64,000 nt of DNA. Source: Candidatus Methylomirabilota bacterium. Its GTDB lineage: Bacteria > Methylomirabilota > Methylomirabilia > Methylomirabilales > Methylomirabilaceae. The stretch covers positions 1-64,000 of the forward strand of contig JAGWQH010000029.1 of NCBI GenBank assembly GCA_028870115.1, given 5' to 3'. Positions within the stretch are counted from its first letter, which is position 1. Every line of letters begins with the position of its first letter. Under the pieces are notes generated by a model, which saw only the letters and a program-made list of their open reading frames with translations, did not search any database and was not told the DNA's origin. Positions 25,572 through 34,480 of this stretch are shown piece after piece. A program made the position numbers and the translations under genes.

Positions 25572-26194
25572 TCGCAGCGCTCCGCGGGCTGTTGGTGTCC
25601 AAGGATCCAGGGCAGATTGTGGTTGATGTGAACGGGGTCGGCTACCAGGTCTTTATCCCTCTTTCGACGTACTATCAGCTCCCGGAGATCCAACAGGAGG
25701 TGTGCCTTCGTGTGTACACGCATGTCCGCGAGGATGCCATCCAACTGTACGGGTTTCATGCTCTCGAAGAGAAGATAACGTTCGAGTTGCTGACGGGAGT
25801 GTCCGGGATCGGGCCTCGCCTCGCAGCCAATATCCTGTCAGGAATTGCGGTGGAGGAGTTTATCCCGGCCATCCTGGAGGGCGATATTGCAAGGCTCAAG
25901 GCGATTCCAGGAGTGGGTCGGAAAACGGCCGAGCGGATCATCCTGGAATTGAAGGACAAGGTGCTGGGGGTTCCTCGCGCGGGTCGAGTCGTGGTTGCCC
26001 ACCAGCCGAGCCCGGAACGAGATCGGACCATCGAGGATGTCGTCTCCGCGCTGCTGAATCTGGGCTGCAGCCGCAAAGAGGCCTCGGCGGCGGCAGACGC
26101 GGCGCATCACGCCGTTGGCGACGGGGCGGACTTTGAACAGTTCGTCAAGCAGGCGCTGAAACATCTCTCCGAAGGAACGGGGAAGCGGCTATGA
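25568..26194 (+). CDS. ruvA: Holliday junction DNA-binding protein RuvA
   Basis: 208 residues starting at GTG 25568 ([31 protein letters not shown]). The OB domain is followed by two helix-hairpin-helix motifs ([19 protein letters not shown] and [19 protein letters not shown]), and the C-terminal domain ([16 protein letters not shown]) binds RuvB. The frame is open far upstream inside ruvC, but the GTGA overlap and the family start settle the start. It overlaps ruvB by four bases. Confidence 0.94.
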   Translation: MIAALRGLLVSKDPGQIVVDVNGVGYQVFIPLSTYYQLPEIQQEVCLRVYTHVREDAIQLYGFHALEEKITFELLTGVSGIGPRLAANILSGIAVEEFIPAILEGDIARLKAIPGVGRKTAERIILELKDKVLGVPRAGRVVVAHQPSPERDRTIEDVVSALLNLGCSRKEASAAADAAHHAVGDGADFEQFVKQALKHLSEGTGKRL

Positions 26195-27246
26195 CATCGG
26201 CGAAACAGAAGCAGGAGAGCGGGCGAGAACGGGTGGCGAATCGGCAGCTTCAGGACGAGGATCAGGAGCTCGAACAAAGCCTGCGCCCAAAAGCCTGGGA
26301 TGACTACATTGGCCAGGAAAAGGTCAAGGCGAACCTCCAGGTCTTCGTACAGGGGGCCAAAGCGCGAAGGGAGCCCCTGGACCACCTGCTTTTCTACGGC
26401 CCGCCGGGACTTGGCAAGACCTCTCTCGCCTTTATGATCGCCTCGGAGATGGGGGTGAGCATCCGGGTTACCTCCGGACCGGTGATCGAACGACAGAAAG
26501 ACCTGGCGGCAATCCTCTCCAGCCTCAGAGAACAGGATGTGCTGTTCATCGACGAGATCCACCGGCTGAATCCTCTGGTCGAAGAGACCCTCTACCCGGC
26601 AATGGAAGATTACCGGTTGGACCTGATCATCGGTCAAGGACCGAGCGCGCAGACCTACCGGCTGAAACTGCCGCGTTTCACCTTGATCGGAGCCACGACT
26701 CGCGCCGGACTTCTGGCCTCGCCTTTGTTCAACCGGTTCGGTGTAGTCCAGCGCCTGGACTTTTACGATGAGACCGACCTCTTTCGGATCGTCCTGCGAT
26801 CGGCACAGATCCTGGGGGTGTCGATCATGGAGGACGGCGCGTGGGAAATCGCGCGGCGCTCCCGTGGAACGCCCCGCGTTGCCAATCGTCTGCTGCGGCG
26901 TGTCAGGGACTTCGCCCAGGTGCTGGGGGATGGCGTCATCACTCGTGAAGTCGCGCAGAGCGCGCTGGAACGGCTCGAGGTCGATACTAACGGTTTCGAC
27001 GAGATGGATCGGCGGATCCTGCATACCATCATCGAAAAGTTTGCCGGCGGGCCGGTAGGAATCGAGACGATCGCAGTCGCTGTGGGAGAGGAAAAAGATA
27101 CCATCGAAGACGTGTACGAGCCGTTTCTGATCCAGCAAGGGTTTCTAGCCAGGACTCCAAGGGGCCGCACCGTGACTCGCCTGGCTTTTGATCACTTCAA
27201 GCTCCCCCGCCCGGCCGAGGTGCAGGGCGAGTTATGGCACGGGTAA
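26191..27246 (+). CDS. ruvB: Holliday junction branch-migration ATPase RuvB
   Basis: 351 residues. It is the AAA+ motor that drives branch migration. [19 protein letters not shown], Walker [16 protein letters not shown], Walker [17 protein letters not shown], sensor 1 LIGATTRAG, arginine finger region [14 protein letters not shown], and the winged-helix end [30 protein letters not shown] are all present. It starts ATGA inside the ruvA stop. Confidence 0.96.
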   Translation: MTSAKQKQESGRERVANRQLQDEDQELEQSLRPKAWDDYIGQEKVKANLQVFVQGAKARREPLDHLLFYGPPGLGKTSLAFMIASEMGVSIRVTSGPVIERQKDLAAILSSLREQDVLFIDEIHRLNPLVEETLYPAMEDYRLDLIIGQGPSAQTYRLKLPRFTLIGATTRAGLLASPLFNRFGVVQRLDFYDETDLFRIVLRSAQILGVSIMEDGAWEIARRSRGTPRVANRLLRRVRDFAQVLGDGVITREVAQSALERLEVDTNGFDEMDRRILHTIIEKFAGGPVGIETIAVAVGEEKDTIEDVYEPFLIQQGFLARTPRGRTVTRLAFDHFKLPRPAEVQGELWHG

Positions 27247-27281
27247 CGGGGGCGCTCGACATCGCTGGAGGCGGAGGAGCA

Positions 27282-27506
27282 GTGCAGGGGCTGGATTCAC
27301 TCGCCAGGATGTTGATCCTGTTCGGTCTCGTTCTGGCCGCCATAGGGGGACTCCTTCTGTTCATCGGTAAGGTCCCTTTCATCGGGAAGCTCCCAGGCGA
27401 CATCTATATCCAACGCAAAAACTTCTCATTCTATTTTCCGCTCACGACCTCAATACTCTTGAGTATCCTCCTGACCATACTCTTTTCGCTCTTTCGCCGC
27501 CGGTGA
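27282..27506 (+). CDS. DUF2905 small membrane protein
   Basis: 74 residues with two hydrophobic spans: MLILFGLVLAAIGGLLLFI, then, after the GKVPFIGKLPGDIYIQRKN linker typical of DUF2905, FPLTTSILLSILLTILFSLF. GTG 27282 follows GGAGG and is preferred; an ATG at 27234 inside the ruvB end would add 16 residues. DUF2905 genes commonly sit between ruvB and queA, as here. Function unknown. Confidence 0.8.
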   Translation: MQGLDSLARMLILFGLVLAAIGGLLLFIGKVPFIGKLPGDIYIQRKNFSFYFPLTTSILLSILLTILFSLFRRR

Positions 27507-27540
27507 GCGGCGACGATACCGCCAGGAGCTGACACCACCT

Positions 27541-28659
27541 GTGCCTATTTCGCTTCGGACAGCCGATTTTGACTACACCCTGCCCCCCGAGCTGATTGCC
27601 CAGACGCCCGCTCCCGAGCGCGATCGCTCGCGGCTCCTGGTCCTGGATCGGAGCACGGGCGCCCTGCAGGATCGGATCTTCCGCGATCTCCCGGAATATC
27701 TCGTTCCGGGAGACCTGTTGATCGTCAATGAAGCGAAGGTGATCCCCGCCAGGCTCTTCGGTCGATCCGAGCGGCGGTATCTTATCGAGGCGTTGCTCCT
27801 GTGTGAGGTTGACGCCGATCCCGGCTCAAGCCGTACTGGGACAGACTGTTGGGAGGCCTTAATCAAGCCATCCAAGCAGGTTCGGGCCGGCGACCGCATT
27901 ACCTTGGCTAATGGTACGATCATGGCCGAGGTGATAGAGAAACGCGGTGAGGGGCGCCACCTGCTCAAGCTCGTCTATGACGGAAGACTTCCCGACCTCC
28001 TGTGGCGCTTCGGTCAGATGCCGGTTCCGCCGTACATCAAAAGACAGGGTACAAAATCCCCCCACTCCCCCTTTACAAAAGGGGGGTACGGGGGGATTTG
28101 GGGTGCAGAGCTGGATCACGAGCGGTACCAGACGGTATACGCCAAACATGAAGGGGCCATCGCGGCGCCCACGGCCGGCCTCCACTTTACGCCGGAACTG
28201 ATTGAGACGCTCATGCAGCAGGGTGTCACCGTGACCCCGATTACCCTCTTTGTCGGCTCCGGTACGTTTCGTCCTATTCGAGTGCAGCAGATTGCACAAC
28301 ATCGGATGGAGCCGGAGCGCTATATCATTCCGGAGCAGACGGCTCTGGCAGTCAAGGTCGCGAGGAGAGAGGGGCGGAGGGTGATCGCGGTGGGGACGAC
28401 GACCGTCCGGACTCTGGAGCATGCCGCAACGTTGGGCGAGATACGGGCTGGGACCGGCCTGGCAGACCTCTTTATCTACCCGGGCTATTGTTTTAAGAGT
28501 ATCGACGCCCTCATCACTAACTTTCATCTGCCTTGCTCTACCCTCTTTATGCTGGTCTCTGCCTTCGCAGGTCGGGAGACTATGTTGGCTGCGTATCGCG
28601 AGGCTATTGCCGGGCGCTACCGTTTCTACTCCTACGGCGACGCGATGTTGATTGTGTGA
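27541..28659 (+). CDS. queA: S-adenosylmethionine:tRNA ribosyltransferase-isomerase QueA
   Basis: 372 residues, making epoxyqueuosine in tRNA by transferring the ribosyl part of SAM to preQ1. Landmarks: LRTADFDYTLPPELIAQTPA, DRSTGALQDRIF, PGDLLIVNEAKVIPARLFG, IAAPTAGLHFTPEL, ITLFVGSGTFRPI, GTTTVRTLEHA and LITNFHLPCSTLFML. An insert around residues 171-190 (SPHSPFTKGGYGGIWG) is encoded by a palindromic repeat at 28054-28099 and breaks the usual PPYIKR-to-ERYQTVYA spacing. The enzyme is otherwise intact and is followed by tgt, the matching pathway step. Confidence 0.94.
   Translation: MPISLRTADFDYTLPPELIAQTPAPERDRSRLLVLDRSTGALQDRIFRDLPEYLVPGDLLIVNEAKVIPARLFGRSERRYLIEALLLCEVDADPGSSRTGTDCWEALIKPSKQVRAGDRITLANGTIMAEVIEKRGEGRHLLKLVYDGRLPDLLWRFGQMPVPPYIKRQGTKSPHSPFTKGGYGGIWGAELDHERYQTVYAKHEGAIAAPTAGLHFTPELIETLMQQGVTVTPITLFVGSGTFRPIRVQQIAQHRMEPERYIIPEQTALAVKVARREGRRVIAVGTTTVRTLEHAATLGEIRAGTGLADLFIYPGYCFKSIDALITNFHLPCSTLFMLVSAFAGRETMLAAYREAIAGRYRFYSYGDAMLIV
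28054..28099. repeat. Palindromic repeat inserted in frame in queA
   Basis: Arms AAATCCCCCC (28054-28063) and GGGGGGATTT (28090-28099) are exact complements, with a second C-run/G-run pair between them. Translated it gives the SPPFxKGGxGGF-type peptide seen in many genomes where such a repeat has entered genes. It keeps the queA frame. Confidence 0.75.
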
Positions 28660-28723
28660 TGAGGCGGTCAGACGGCAATCCGCAATCAGTACTCCGCGGG
28701 TATTGATCGAGCCAAGAACTGAA

Positions 28724-28737
28724 AGCTGACCACTGAA
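28724..28737. repeat. 14-base intergenic repeat, copy 1
   Basis: AGCTGACCACTGAA lies between queA and tgt. The same 14 bases recur at 58332-58345 before cysE, and a weaker relative precedes the phosphofructokinase at 61196. Such AGCTGACCACTGA remnants occur between genes in many bacteria. Confidence 0.5.
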
Positions 28738-28748
28738 GAGGAAAGCTT

Positions 28749-29876
28749 GTGACCTTCGAGTTATTGAAGATCGATGCTGCAACAGGCGCACGGCGGGGGC
28801 GGCTGAGGACACCCCACGGCACCGTGGAGACCCCTGTGTTCATGCCCTGCGGGACGGGAGGCGCAGTCAAGGCGCTCACACCCCATGAGCTTCAGGCTGA
28901 CGGGGTACAGTTAGCTCTGTGTAACACGTACCACCTCTACCTGCGTCCCGGCCACCGACTCATTAAGGAGTTGGGCGGTTTGCACCGTTTCATGGCGTGG
29001 CCCGGCTCGATCCTCACCGATAGTGGGGGGTTTCAGGTCTATAGCCTGGCCCCATTACGCCGGATCTCGGAAAAGGGGGTAAGCTTTCGGTCTCATCTTG
29101 ACGGATCACTTCACTTTCTTTCGCCGGAGCTCGCCATCGAAGTCCAAGAATCCCTCGGGGCGGATATCATCATGCCGCTTGACGAGTGCGCCCCCTATCC
29201 CTCGACCACCGAGTATCTTCAGCGATCACTGGAGCTGACGCTCAAGTGGGCAGAACGGTCTCGGGCGGCTCATCCCGATGGGCAATCGGCGCTGTTCGGT
29301 ATTCTACAGGGAGGGACCGACAAGGCGCTGCGGGAACAGGCGGCCACAGCCCTGCAACAGATCGGCTTTGACGGCTATGCGTTAGGCGGCCTCGCTGTCG
29401 GCGAGCCGAAAGCTGTAATGTATGAGACCGTCGCTTATACTGCGCCGCTCCTACCCGCCGATCGGCCTCGCTACCTGATGGGGGTCGGAACGCCTGAGGA
29501 TCTCGTAGAAAGCGTGATGCGGGGGGTAGACATGTTCGACTGCGTAATGCCCACCCGGCACGGCAGGACCGGAAGCCTGTTCACCAGCCAGGGTCGAATC
29601 AATATCAAGGGGGCGGTGTATGCGGCAGACGAGAGGCCGCCCGATCCCGCCTGTGATTGTTACACCTGTCGGCACTTCTCCCGCGCCTATCTCCGGCATC
29701 TCTTTGTGGCTGGCGAGATCCTTGGACTGCACTTGAACACGCTTCACAACCTTCATTTCTATGTTGCGCTTATGCAGCAGATCCGCCAGGCTATCGAAGA
29801 TGGGAGCCTTGCCGCACTCCGGACAAGGTTTCTTGAGAGGAGTGACGCGCTGAATCGCGACGAAACTGTAGCATAA
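28749..29876 (+). CDS. tgt: tRNA-guanine transglycosylase
   Basis: 375 residues that swap guanine 34 for preQ1 in tRNA. Marks: FMPCGTGGAVKALTP, ALCNTYHLYLRPG, ILTDSGGFQVYSLAPLRRISEKGV (catalytic Asp region), DIIMPLDECAPYP, LFGILQGGTDKALR, GYALGGLAVGEPK, DCVMPTRHGRTGSLF, and the zinc site CDCYTCRHFSRAYLRHL. The GTG start follows AGAGGAAAGC. It forms a queuosine pair with queA. Confidence 0.96.
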   Translation: MTFELLKIDAATGARRGRLRTPHGTVETPVFMPCGTGGAVKALTPHELQADGVQLALCNTYHLYLRPGHRLIKELGGLHRFMAWPGSILTDSGGFQVYSLAPLRRISEKGVSFRSHLDGSLHFLSPELAIEVQESLGADIIMPLDECAPYPSTTEYLQRSLELTLKWAERSRAAHPDGQSALFGILQGGTDKALREQAATALQQIGFDGYALGGLAVGEPKAVMYETVAYTAPLLPADRPRYLMGVGTPEDLVESVMRGVDMFDCVMPTRHGRTGSLFTSQGRINIKGAVYAADERPPDPACDCYTCRHFSRAYLRHLFVAGEILGLHLNTLHNLHFYVALMQQIRQAIEDGSLAALRTRFLERSDALNRDETVA

Positions 29877-29904
29877 CAGAACACAACTACGAGGAGGTTA
29901 GAAA

Positions 29905-30246
29905 ATGGGAACGGCGTATGCGCAACAGGGCCCTCCATCTGGAGGTGGAACTGGAGGTATGCTTGCGGCTCTCCTCCCTCCAGTACTGATATTCGTTGTA
30001 TTTTATCTCCTGATGATTCGTCCACAGCAAAAGAAGTCGCGAGAGCAAAAGGATATGCTCGACAAATTGAAAACCGGCGATCAGATCGTGACCACTGGAG
30101 GGTTGTACGGGACAATAATCAAGTTTGGCGAAGACAACCGGGTCAAGGTAAGGATCGCCGAAAATGTCACGGTTGAGATCGCGCGGAGCGCCATCACCGA
30201 GAAAGCCGGTGGAACGGCGGAGGTGGCGAAGGCCAAGGGCGATTAG
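29905..30246 (+). CDS. yajC: YajC-family Sec accessory protein
   Basis: 113 residues. One membrane span (LLPPVLIFVVFYLLMIRPQQKKSREQ) is followed by a cytoplasmic domain with LKTGDQIVTTGGLYGTIIKFGEDN, the YajC signature. YajC joins the SecDF complex in protein export. GAGGAGG precedes the ATG. secD and secF do not follow; a PpiD-like gene does. Confidence 0.92.
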   Translation: MGTAYAQQGPPSGGGTGGMLAALLPPVLIFVVFYLLMIRPQQKKSREQKDMLDKLKTGDQIVTTGGLYGTIIKFGEDNRVKVRIAENVTVEIARSAITEKAGGTAEVAKAKGD

Positions 30247-30420
30247 GCTTGCGCCGACGCATTCCTTTTGACTGTATCCAGATCGCGTGAGGAAAGTGCA
30301 CGGATTTGTCCGTTTTCTATCTGGAAGAAGAAAGGGTTGCGTCGGTTGTCACAATGCGATAGCATCAAATCCATTAAGTTGTATGAGCGTACTGGTGTCC
30401 GGAAATCGATGGAGGGTACT

Positions 30421-31416
30421 GTGCTGAAGCGAATGCGAGGATATAGCAAGGCGCTAAGCGTTACTTTGTGGCTGGTGATCTTTGCCTTTGTTGGGACCAC
30501 CTTCCTGGTCTGGGGATTCCGTTCCACATCGGGTCCCGGCGGGGTGGGCCCCATTGCTGTCGTCGAGGGTGAGAAGATCCCATACACGGAGTATCAGCAG
30601 GCTTACCAGCGTCAGTATCGGCAATACCAAGAGAAATTAGGAGATAAGTTTGATGAAAAGATCCTCGACCAACTGAACCTGAAAGGGCAGGTTATGGAAG
30701 GGCTCGTCGGACGGTACCTGCTACTTCACGAGGCAAGACGATTGGATATTGTGATCAGTCCGGATGAGCTTATCGCAGAGATCACCACCGTGCCGGCCTT
30801 TAGCGATGCGACCGGCTTCAGCCGAGACAGATATCTCCGGGCCCTTCAATCGGCGCGCCTGACCCCTGAGAAGTTTGAGGAAGGTCTTCGTGAGGACCTG
30901 CTGCTTCGCAAGGTTCAGGAGTGGGTGAAGGGGGAGGTTCACCTCCTTCCAGATGAGGTGTGGGAGGCATTTCGCTTGAATCGAGCTTCCGTGAAGGCCG
31001 AGTACCTGTTGTTCTCAGATCCAAAGGCACAACAGGCCATCATTCAGAAAGTGTCCGGACTGGTTAAGGACAAAAAACCCTGGGAGGAGATCGTTAGGGC
31101 GTCCGGACTCAAGCCGCTTATCAGCGACTTCTTCTCATCAGATCGTAACCTCCCGCAGATACCGGACCAGGAGAGGTTTAAGGAGGCCGCGTTGACAATG
31201 GAGCGGGGGGCAATCAGTCCGGTCATCCAGGGCACGAAGGCGAGCTATCTCCTCCGAGTCATCGATCGAAAAGACCCGAGTCCCGCAGAATTCGAACGCG
31301 AGAAAGCTCAATTCAGCCTTAGGCTTTTGGAAAGGAAGCGGGCGCAGGTGTTTGCCGACTGGATTCGTCAAGTACGGGCACGGGCTAAGGTAAAAATCGA
31401 GACGGCCAACCTCTAA
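30421..31416 (+). CDS. SurA_N/PpiD-like membrane-anchored chaperone
   Basis: 331 residues. It has an N-terminal membrane anchor (KALSVTLWLVIFAFVGTTFLVW) and a SurA-N-type helical domain, with AVVEGEKIPYTEYQQAYQRQYRQYQ at the front and a LRALQSARLTPEKFEEGLREDLLL middle. After residue 190 the parvulin region is present only in outline (VKAEYLLFSDPKAQQAIIQK, then EEIVRASG), and the usual conserved isomerase core is not clear, so catalysis is doubtful. GTG 30421 has GGAGGG at 30411-30416; an in-frame ATG at 30409 is the alternative. It would act as a periplasmic folding helper. Confidence 0.75.
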   Translation: MLKRMRGYSKALSVTLWLVIFAFVGTTFLVWGFRSTSGPGGVGPIAVVEGEKIPYTEYQQAYQRQYRQYQEKLGDKFDEKILDQLNLKGQVMEGLVGRYLLLHEARRLDIVISPDELIAEITTVPAFSDATGFSRDRYLRALQSARLTPEKFEEGLREDLLLRKVQEWVKGEVHLLPDEVWEAFRLNRASVKAEYLLFSDPKAQQAIIQKVSGLVKDKKPWEEIVRASGLKPLISDFFSSDRNLPQIPDQERFKEAALTMERGAISPVIQGTKASYLLRVIDRKDPSPAEFEREKAQFSLRLLERKRAQVFADWIRQVRARAKVKIETANL

Positions 31417-31430
31417 CGCTTCTTAACTTT

Positions 31431-31967
31431 TCACTGGATCTCGATTATCTGGAAGGGTGTGACAAAGAGTCGGCCCGAGGCGTCAACGATCCCCATTACC
31501 CACTTCAGTTGTCCGAGCGGAAGCGAGCCGCCATCCACCTGGATAAAAAATCCGGTTCGGTCGCCAGGGGCGAAGACGCTGGGCGGGGTGAAGGTGGCCA
31601 AATGGCGTCCTCCGGTCGCATCAAAGACAAGGAGCTGCAGGTCAGCAACGCTGCCCGCCAGACCGGATTCGAACAGGACCGCATCGAACTCGATCCGTTC
31701 GGCAGTCGAAAAGGTGCTGCGCGATGCCGCTAACGCATCGCCCAACCCTCCGGTTGTGGGACTCGCGGTGAAGGCAGTAGTGACCTCCTGCGGGAAAGCC
31801 AGACTGGATGGGGAGGTCTGACTGCGGATTGCTCCCGCGCCCTCACTGCGGGCGCCTGATCTCGCGCCGGCGATAGGCGGCGACCCTGCGAAGACAGAAA
31901 CAGTCGTAAACGACGAAACAAAGAATACTCCTACCGAGACGATACCCAGCATCAACCGTTGTATCAT
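31431..31967 (-). CDS. Exported protein of unknown function
   Basis: 178 residues with a signal peptide (GIVSVGVFFVSSFTTVSVFAG, likely cleaved after VFA). The mature part is rich in Ala, Ser and Thr, then has a beta-rich end (ADLQLLVFDATGGRHLATF, GQLKWVMGIVDASGRLF). AGGAGG lies eight bases before the ATG. I do not recognise a family. It converges with the PpiD-like gene across 15 bases. Confidence 0.65.
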   Translation of the reverse strand: MIQRLMLGIVSVGVFFVSSFTTVSVFAGSPPIAGARSGARSEGAGAIRSQTSPSSLAFPQEVTTAFTASPTTGGLGDALAASRSTFSTAERIEFDAVLFESGLAGSVADLQLLVFDATGGRHLATFTPPSVFAPGDRTGFFIQVDGGSLPLGQLKWVMGIVDASGRLFVTPFQIIEIQ

Positions 31968-32381
31968 CGATCTTCCTCCTGCGCAAAGGGTGGCTGCGTC
32001 GCCCCCGGTCGTCTTTACTGATCGCCCGTTGTGGTCTTGCTTAAAGCTACGGTGGGTCGGTCCTGGGGGTTACATTTATCTCTCACCCCACGGCTTTTCC
32101 ATCGCTAGATCTCCCCAACGAGTAGAATGGTGGATCGGCCGAATGGTTTATCCGGCCCAGTCAGTTTCGTTGTGCCGAGTGCAGCAGAGCCAGTGAGGCG
32201 GCGCATGACCTCAAACGACTGGAAAGCGCTTGCCTTCCAGCAGTCGATAACAGTAAGATTCTTGGTGAAATTCGGCATTCGAGAACTAGCGCCGTGCTCT
32301 TGCCCATCCTGATTTCCAAATCGAGCGGGGTCAATGACCTTATGTTGTGTAACTTTTCCTCAACGCAAGGAAGGTTCACAT
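31968..32381. other. Intergenic stretch, no gene seen
   Basis: About 410 bases between two divergent genes. Frames here are short and featureless. A small GGCCG/CGGCC hairpin lies near 32132-32156. Promoters for both genes must be here but I see no clear one. Confidence 0.5.
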
Positions 32382-32744
32382 ATGACACACATTCTGCTGT
32401 ATCTGCTCTTGGGCCTGGTAGCAGGAAGCTTTAGCGGGCTGATCGGCATCGGCGGAGGGATCATCATTGTTCCCGCGCTGGTCTTTTTGTTCGGGCTATC
32501 CCAACATCAGGCTCAGGGCACGACGCTGGCGCTGCTGGTACCGCCCATCGGACTATTAGCCGCCTGGACATATTACAAAGAAGGGTATGTGGACCTCAGA
32601 ATAGCAAGCCTGATATGCCTTGGTTTTTTCTTGGGAGGGTTGCTGGGCGCCAAACTTGCGACGAGCTTGTCCAACTCGGTGCTGGAAAAACTATTTGGGA
32701 TAGCCTTACTTCTCATTTCGCTTAAGATGCTACTAACCAAATAA
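32382..32744 (+). CDS. Half-length TauE/SafE permease-family protein
   Basis: 120 residues with four hydrophobic spans. GLVAGSFSGLIGIGGGIIIVPAL is the TauE/SafE signature, and the end GALLGAKLATSLS-like segment (GGLLGAKLATSLSNSVLEKLFG) closes the first repeat. Full TauE/SafE proteins have eight spans in two repeats; this is one repeat, so it would need to dimerise. ATG 32382 follows AAGGAAGG. Family members export sulfite or other anions. Confidence 0.78.
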   Translation: MTHILLYLLLGLVAGSFSGLIGIGGGIIIVPALVFLFGLSQHQAQGTTLALLVPPIGLLAAWTYYKEGYVDLRIASLICLGFFLGGLLGAKLATSLSNSVLEKLFGIALLLISLKMLLTK

Positions 32745-32920
32745 CAGTCTGGTTCGTTAGGAGTTGCCCTGAACCTTCCAACCCGTGCTGTGACCCTCCT
32801 TGCACCGCTCTTCTCCGCGCTGAGAACATACCGCTATATTCAATCCGCCGCGCGCCGCATGAAGACGGACCGGCCCTGTTGTTGCGCGGGTGTATTCTGC
32901 TCTTTGACGTCGAGCAGCAG

Positions 32921-34123
32921 CTATGTCAGATGAAAGAGGGTGATCTCAGGAGGGGCGTTGACGCGGACGGGGGTCCCGGTGGTCCCAAGGCCACGGTTGA
33001 CATACAGGTGGGAATTCCTGAGACGGTATAGACCTTCGGGGTAAGGGCTCAGCAGGTGAGCAAGACTGATATTCAGCCCGAGCGCGCTTATCTTAATCTG
33101 TCCTCCGTGGTAATGGCCAGACAAGGTGAGGGCGATGTTGCGAATGGCAGCCCGCGGAAAGATCTCAGGACGATGGGACAGCAGGATTGTTGGATATGCT
33201 GGATTCAGACCAGCCAGCGCTCGGCCAAGATTGGGCCGGCCGACGCGCAGATCGTCGATCCCCGCAATGGCAATGGAGCCACGGTTGGTCTCCAAGACCC
33301 GATGGGTATTTTGTAGAATCGCGATCCCTGCTCCTTCGAAGGCGGCGATAATCTTTTCAGGCTCTCCGTACCAATGTTCATGATTTCCAAGAACGGCAAA
33401 ACTTCCATATCGACTCTCCACTCGCGCCATCTCCTTGATACAGGCTGGCAGGTCGGCTGCCGAGTTTGCGATGAAATCCCCCGTCAGCACGAACAGGTCG
33501 GGCTCAAGCTGCCGGATCGCCTCGGCATAAAGGCGCATCTGGGCGGGAGTCATAAAGAGGCCGGAGTGGATGTCGGAGACCTGGACTACCTTCAGCGGGG
33601 GATCAAAAGGATGAGGCCGGCTGAGTGAGAGATGCACCTCCTCAATACCCCATCCATTGCTTGCATAGGATGCCCCATAGCCCGAGACCAAGATGGGTGC
33701 CGCAGCCAGCGCGCCCAGCGAGGTTTGCATAAATATCCTGCGCGAGGGATCAAGCGGTGGCGCAGATATCTCATCTCTCTTGACGGCCCTGAAGCGGATC
33801 AACCTGGTGCAATAGCCGATCAGGTCGGTAAGCAGCAGCAACAGAAATGAGAACAGCGATCCGAAGCTCCAGATGGCGGTTGGATAGATCAGGAGATACA
33901 GGATCAGCGGAGACGGGTGCTCCGATGGGGCCCATCGAGAGAGGAAGGCAACATAGATGATCAATGTTGAGACGAAGAACCCGATCAGGGCAAGTTGGAG
34001 CAGCTTCTTGCGCCGAGGGCTCCACCGGGACAGCCGCAGTGCCCGATCCCCTCTTGCGAAGAGATAGAGCTGCGATGCAACCAGCATCCCAACGATGATC
34101 GACCGGAGCAGCATGAATCGCAT
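32921..34123 (-). CDS. Membrane metallophosphoesterase with Tat-like motif
   Basis: 400 residues. Three to four N-terminal membrane spans come first (to residue 115), then a SRRIFMQTSLGALAAAPIL segment that looks like a twin-arginine export signal, then a calcineurin-like phosphoesterase domain: VVQVSDIHSG, VLTGDFIAN, VLGNHEHWYG, LLSHRPEIF and LSGHYHGGQ. All metal ligands are present. Homologues such as YaeI act on periplasmic-side lipids or phosphate esters. The first ATG (34123) lies on the edge of a MITE-like element; an ATG at 34114 is an equal candidate. Confidence 0.82.
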   Translation of the reverse strand: MRFMLLRSIIVGMLVASQLYLFARGDRALRLSRWSPRRKKLLQLALIGFFVSTLIIYVAFLSRWAPSEHPSPLILYLLIYPTAIWSFGSLFSFLLLLLTDLIGYCTRLIRFRAVKRDEISAPPLDPSRRIFMQTSLGALAAAPILVSGYGASYASNGWGIEEVHLSLSRPHPFDPPLKVVQVSDIHSGLFMTPAQMRLYAEAIRQLEPDLFVLTGDFIANSAADLPACIKEMARVESRYGSFAVLGNHEHWYGEPEKIIAAFEGAGIAILQNTHRVLETNRGSIAIAGIDDLRVGRPNLGRALAGLNPAYPTILLSHRPEIFPRAAIRNIALTLSGHYHGGQIKISALGLNISLAHLLSPYPEGLYRLRNSHLYVNRGLGTTGTPVRVNAPPEITLFHLT

Positions 34124-34313
34124 TAACCTGCATTATTCATGAATGTCTGGTGTTCATTTATACATGCCTATACTACCAGTGAAATGAGCGAGATGGGCTT
34201 TGACACCATGTCGATTCCGGTCTTCAGGGTCATGCTATGCGAAGGCTGTATTGTCGCTCCGCAGCGAAGACTGCAAATAAGATTGGGCCGCCTTCATGAA
34301 TAATGCGGGTTAA
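34123..34313. mobile_element. MITE-like element with TTAA target duplication
   Basis: A 183-base element (34127-34309) ends in 17-base inverted repeats with one mismatch: CCTGCATTATTCATGAA on the left and TTCATGAATAATGCGGG on the right. TTAA directly flanks it on both sides (34123-34126 and 34310-34313). No transposase gene is inside. The ends look like those of a transposon family, possibly IS1380-like, which I recall only loosely. It lies at the start codon of the metallophosphoesterase. Confidence 0.78.
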
Positions 34314-34480
34314 TAGGGGTACCGTCTGCCAGAAGTCCACACAGGAGAAGGTGGACAAGCAAATCTAATAATGCTAATAGATTTCCGTGATCCTCGCAAG
34401 CTTCTTTTTCTTTCCAAAAGGGGATAGTCCCCGAGTCGGAGGCGGCAAGGGCCGAGGCGATTACAACGGGACTGGTAAGC
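34314..34480. other. Leader of the alpha/beta hydrolase gene
   Basis: This stretch holds a small GGGGA/TCCCC hairpin near 34421-34433 and no gene. Together with the MITE it separates two divergent genes. No clear promoter is seen. Confidence 0.4.

Noticed and set aside
31990-32312. Two 61-68 codon frames in the gap before the TauE/SafE gene
   Set aside because: Short, overlapping, no ribosome sites and no motifs.
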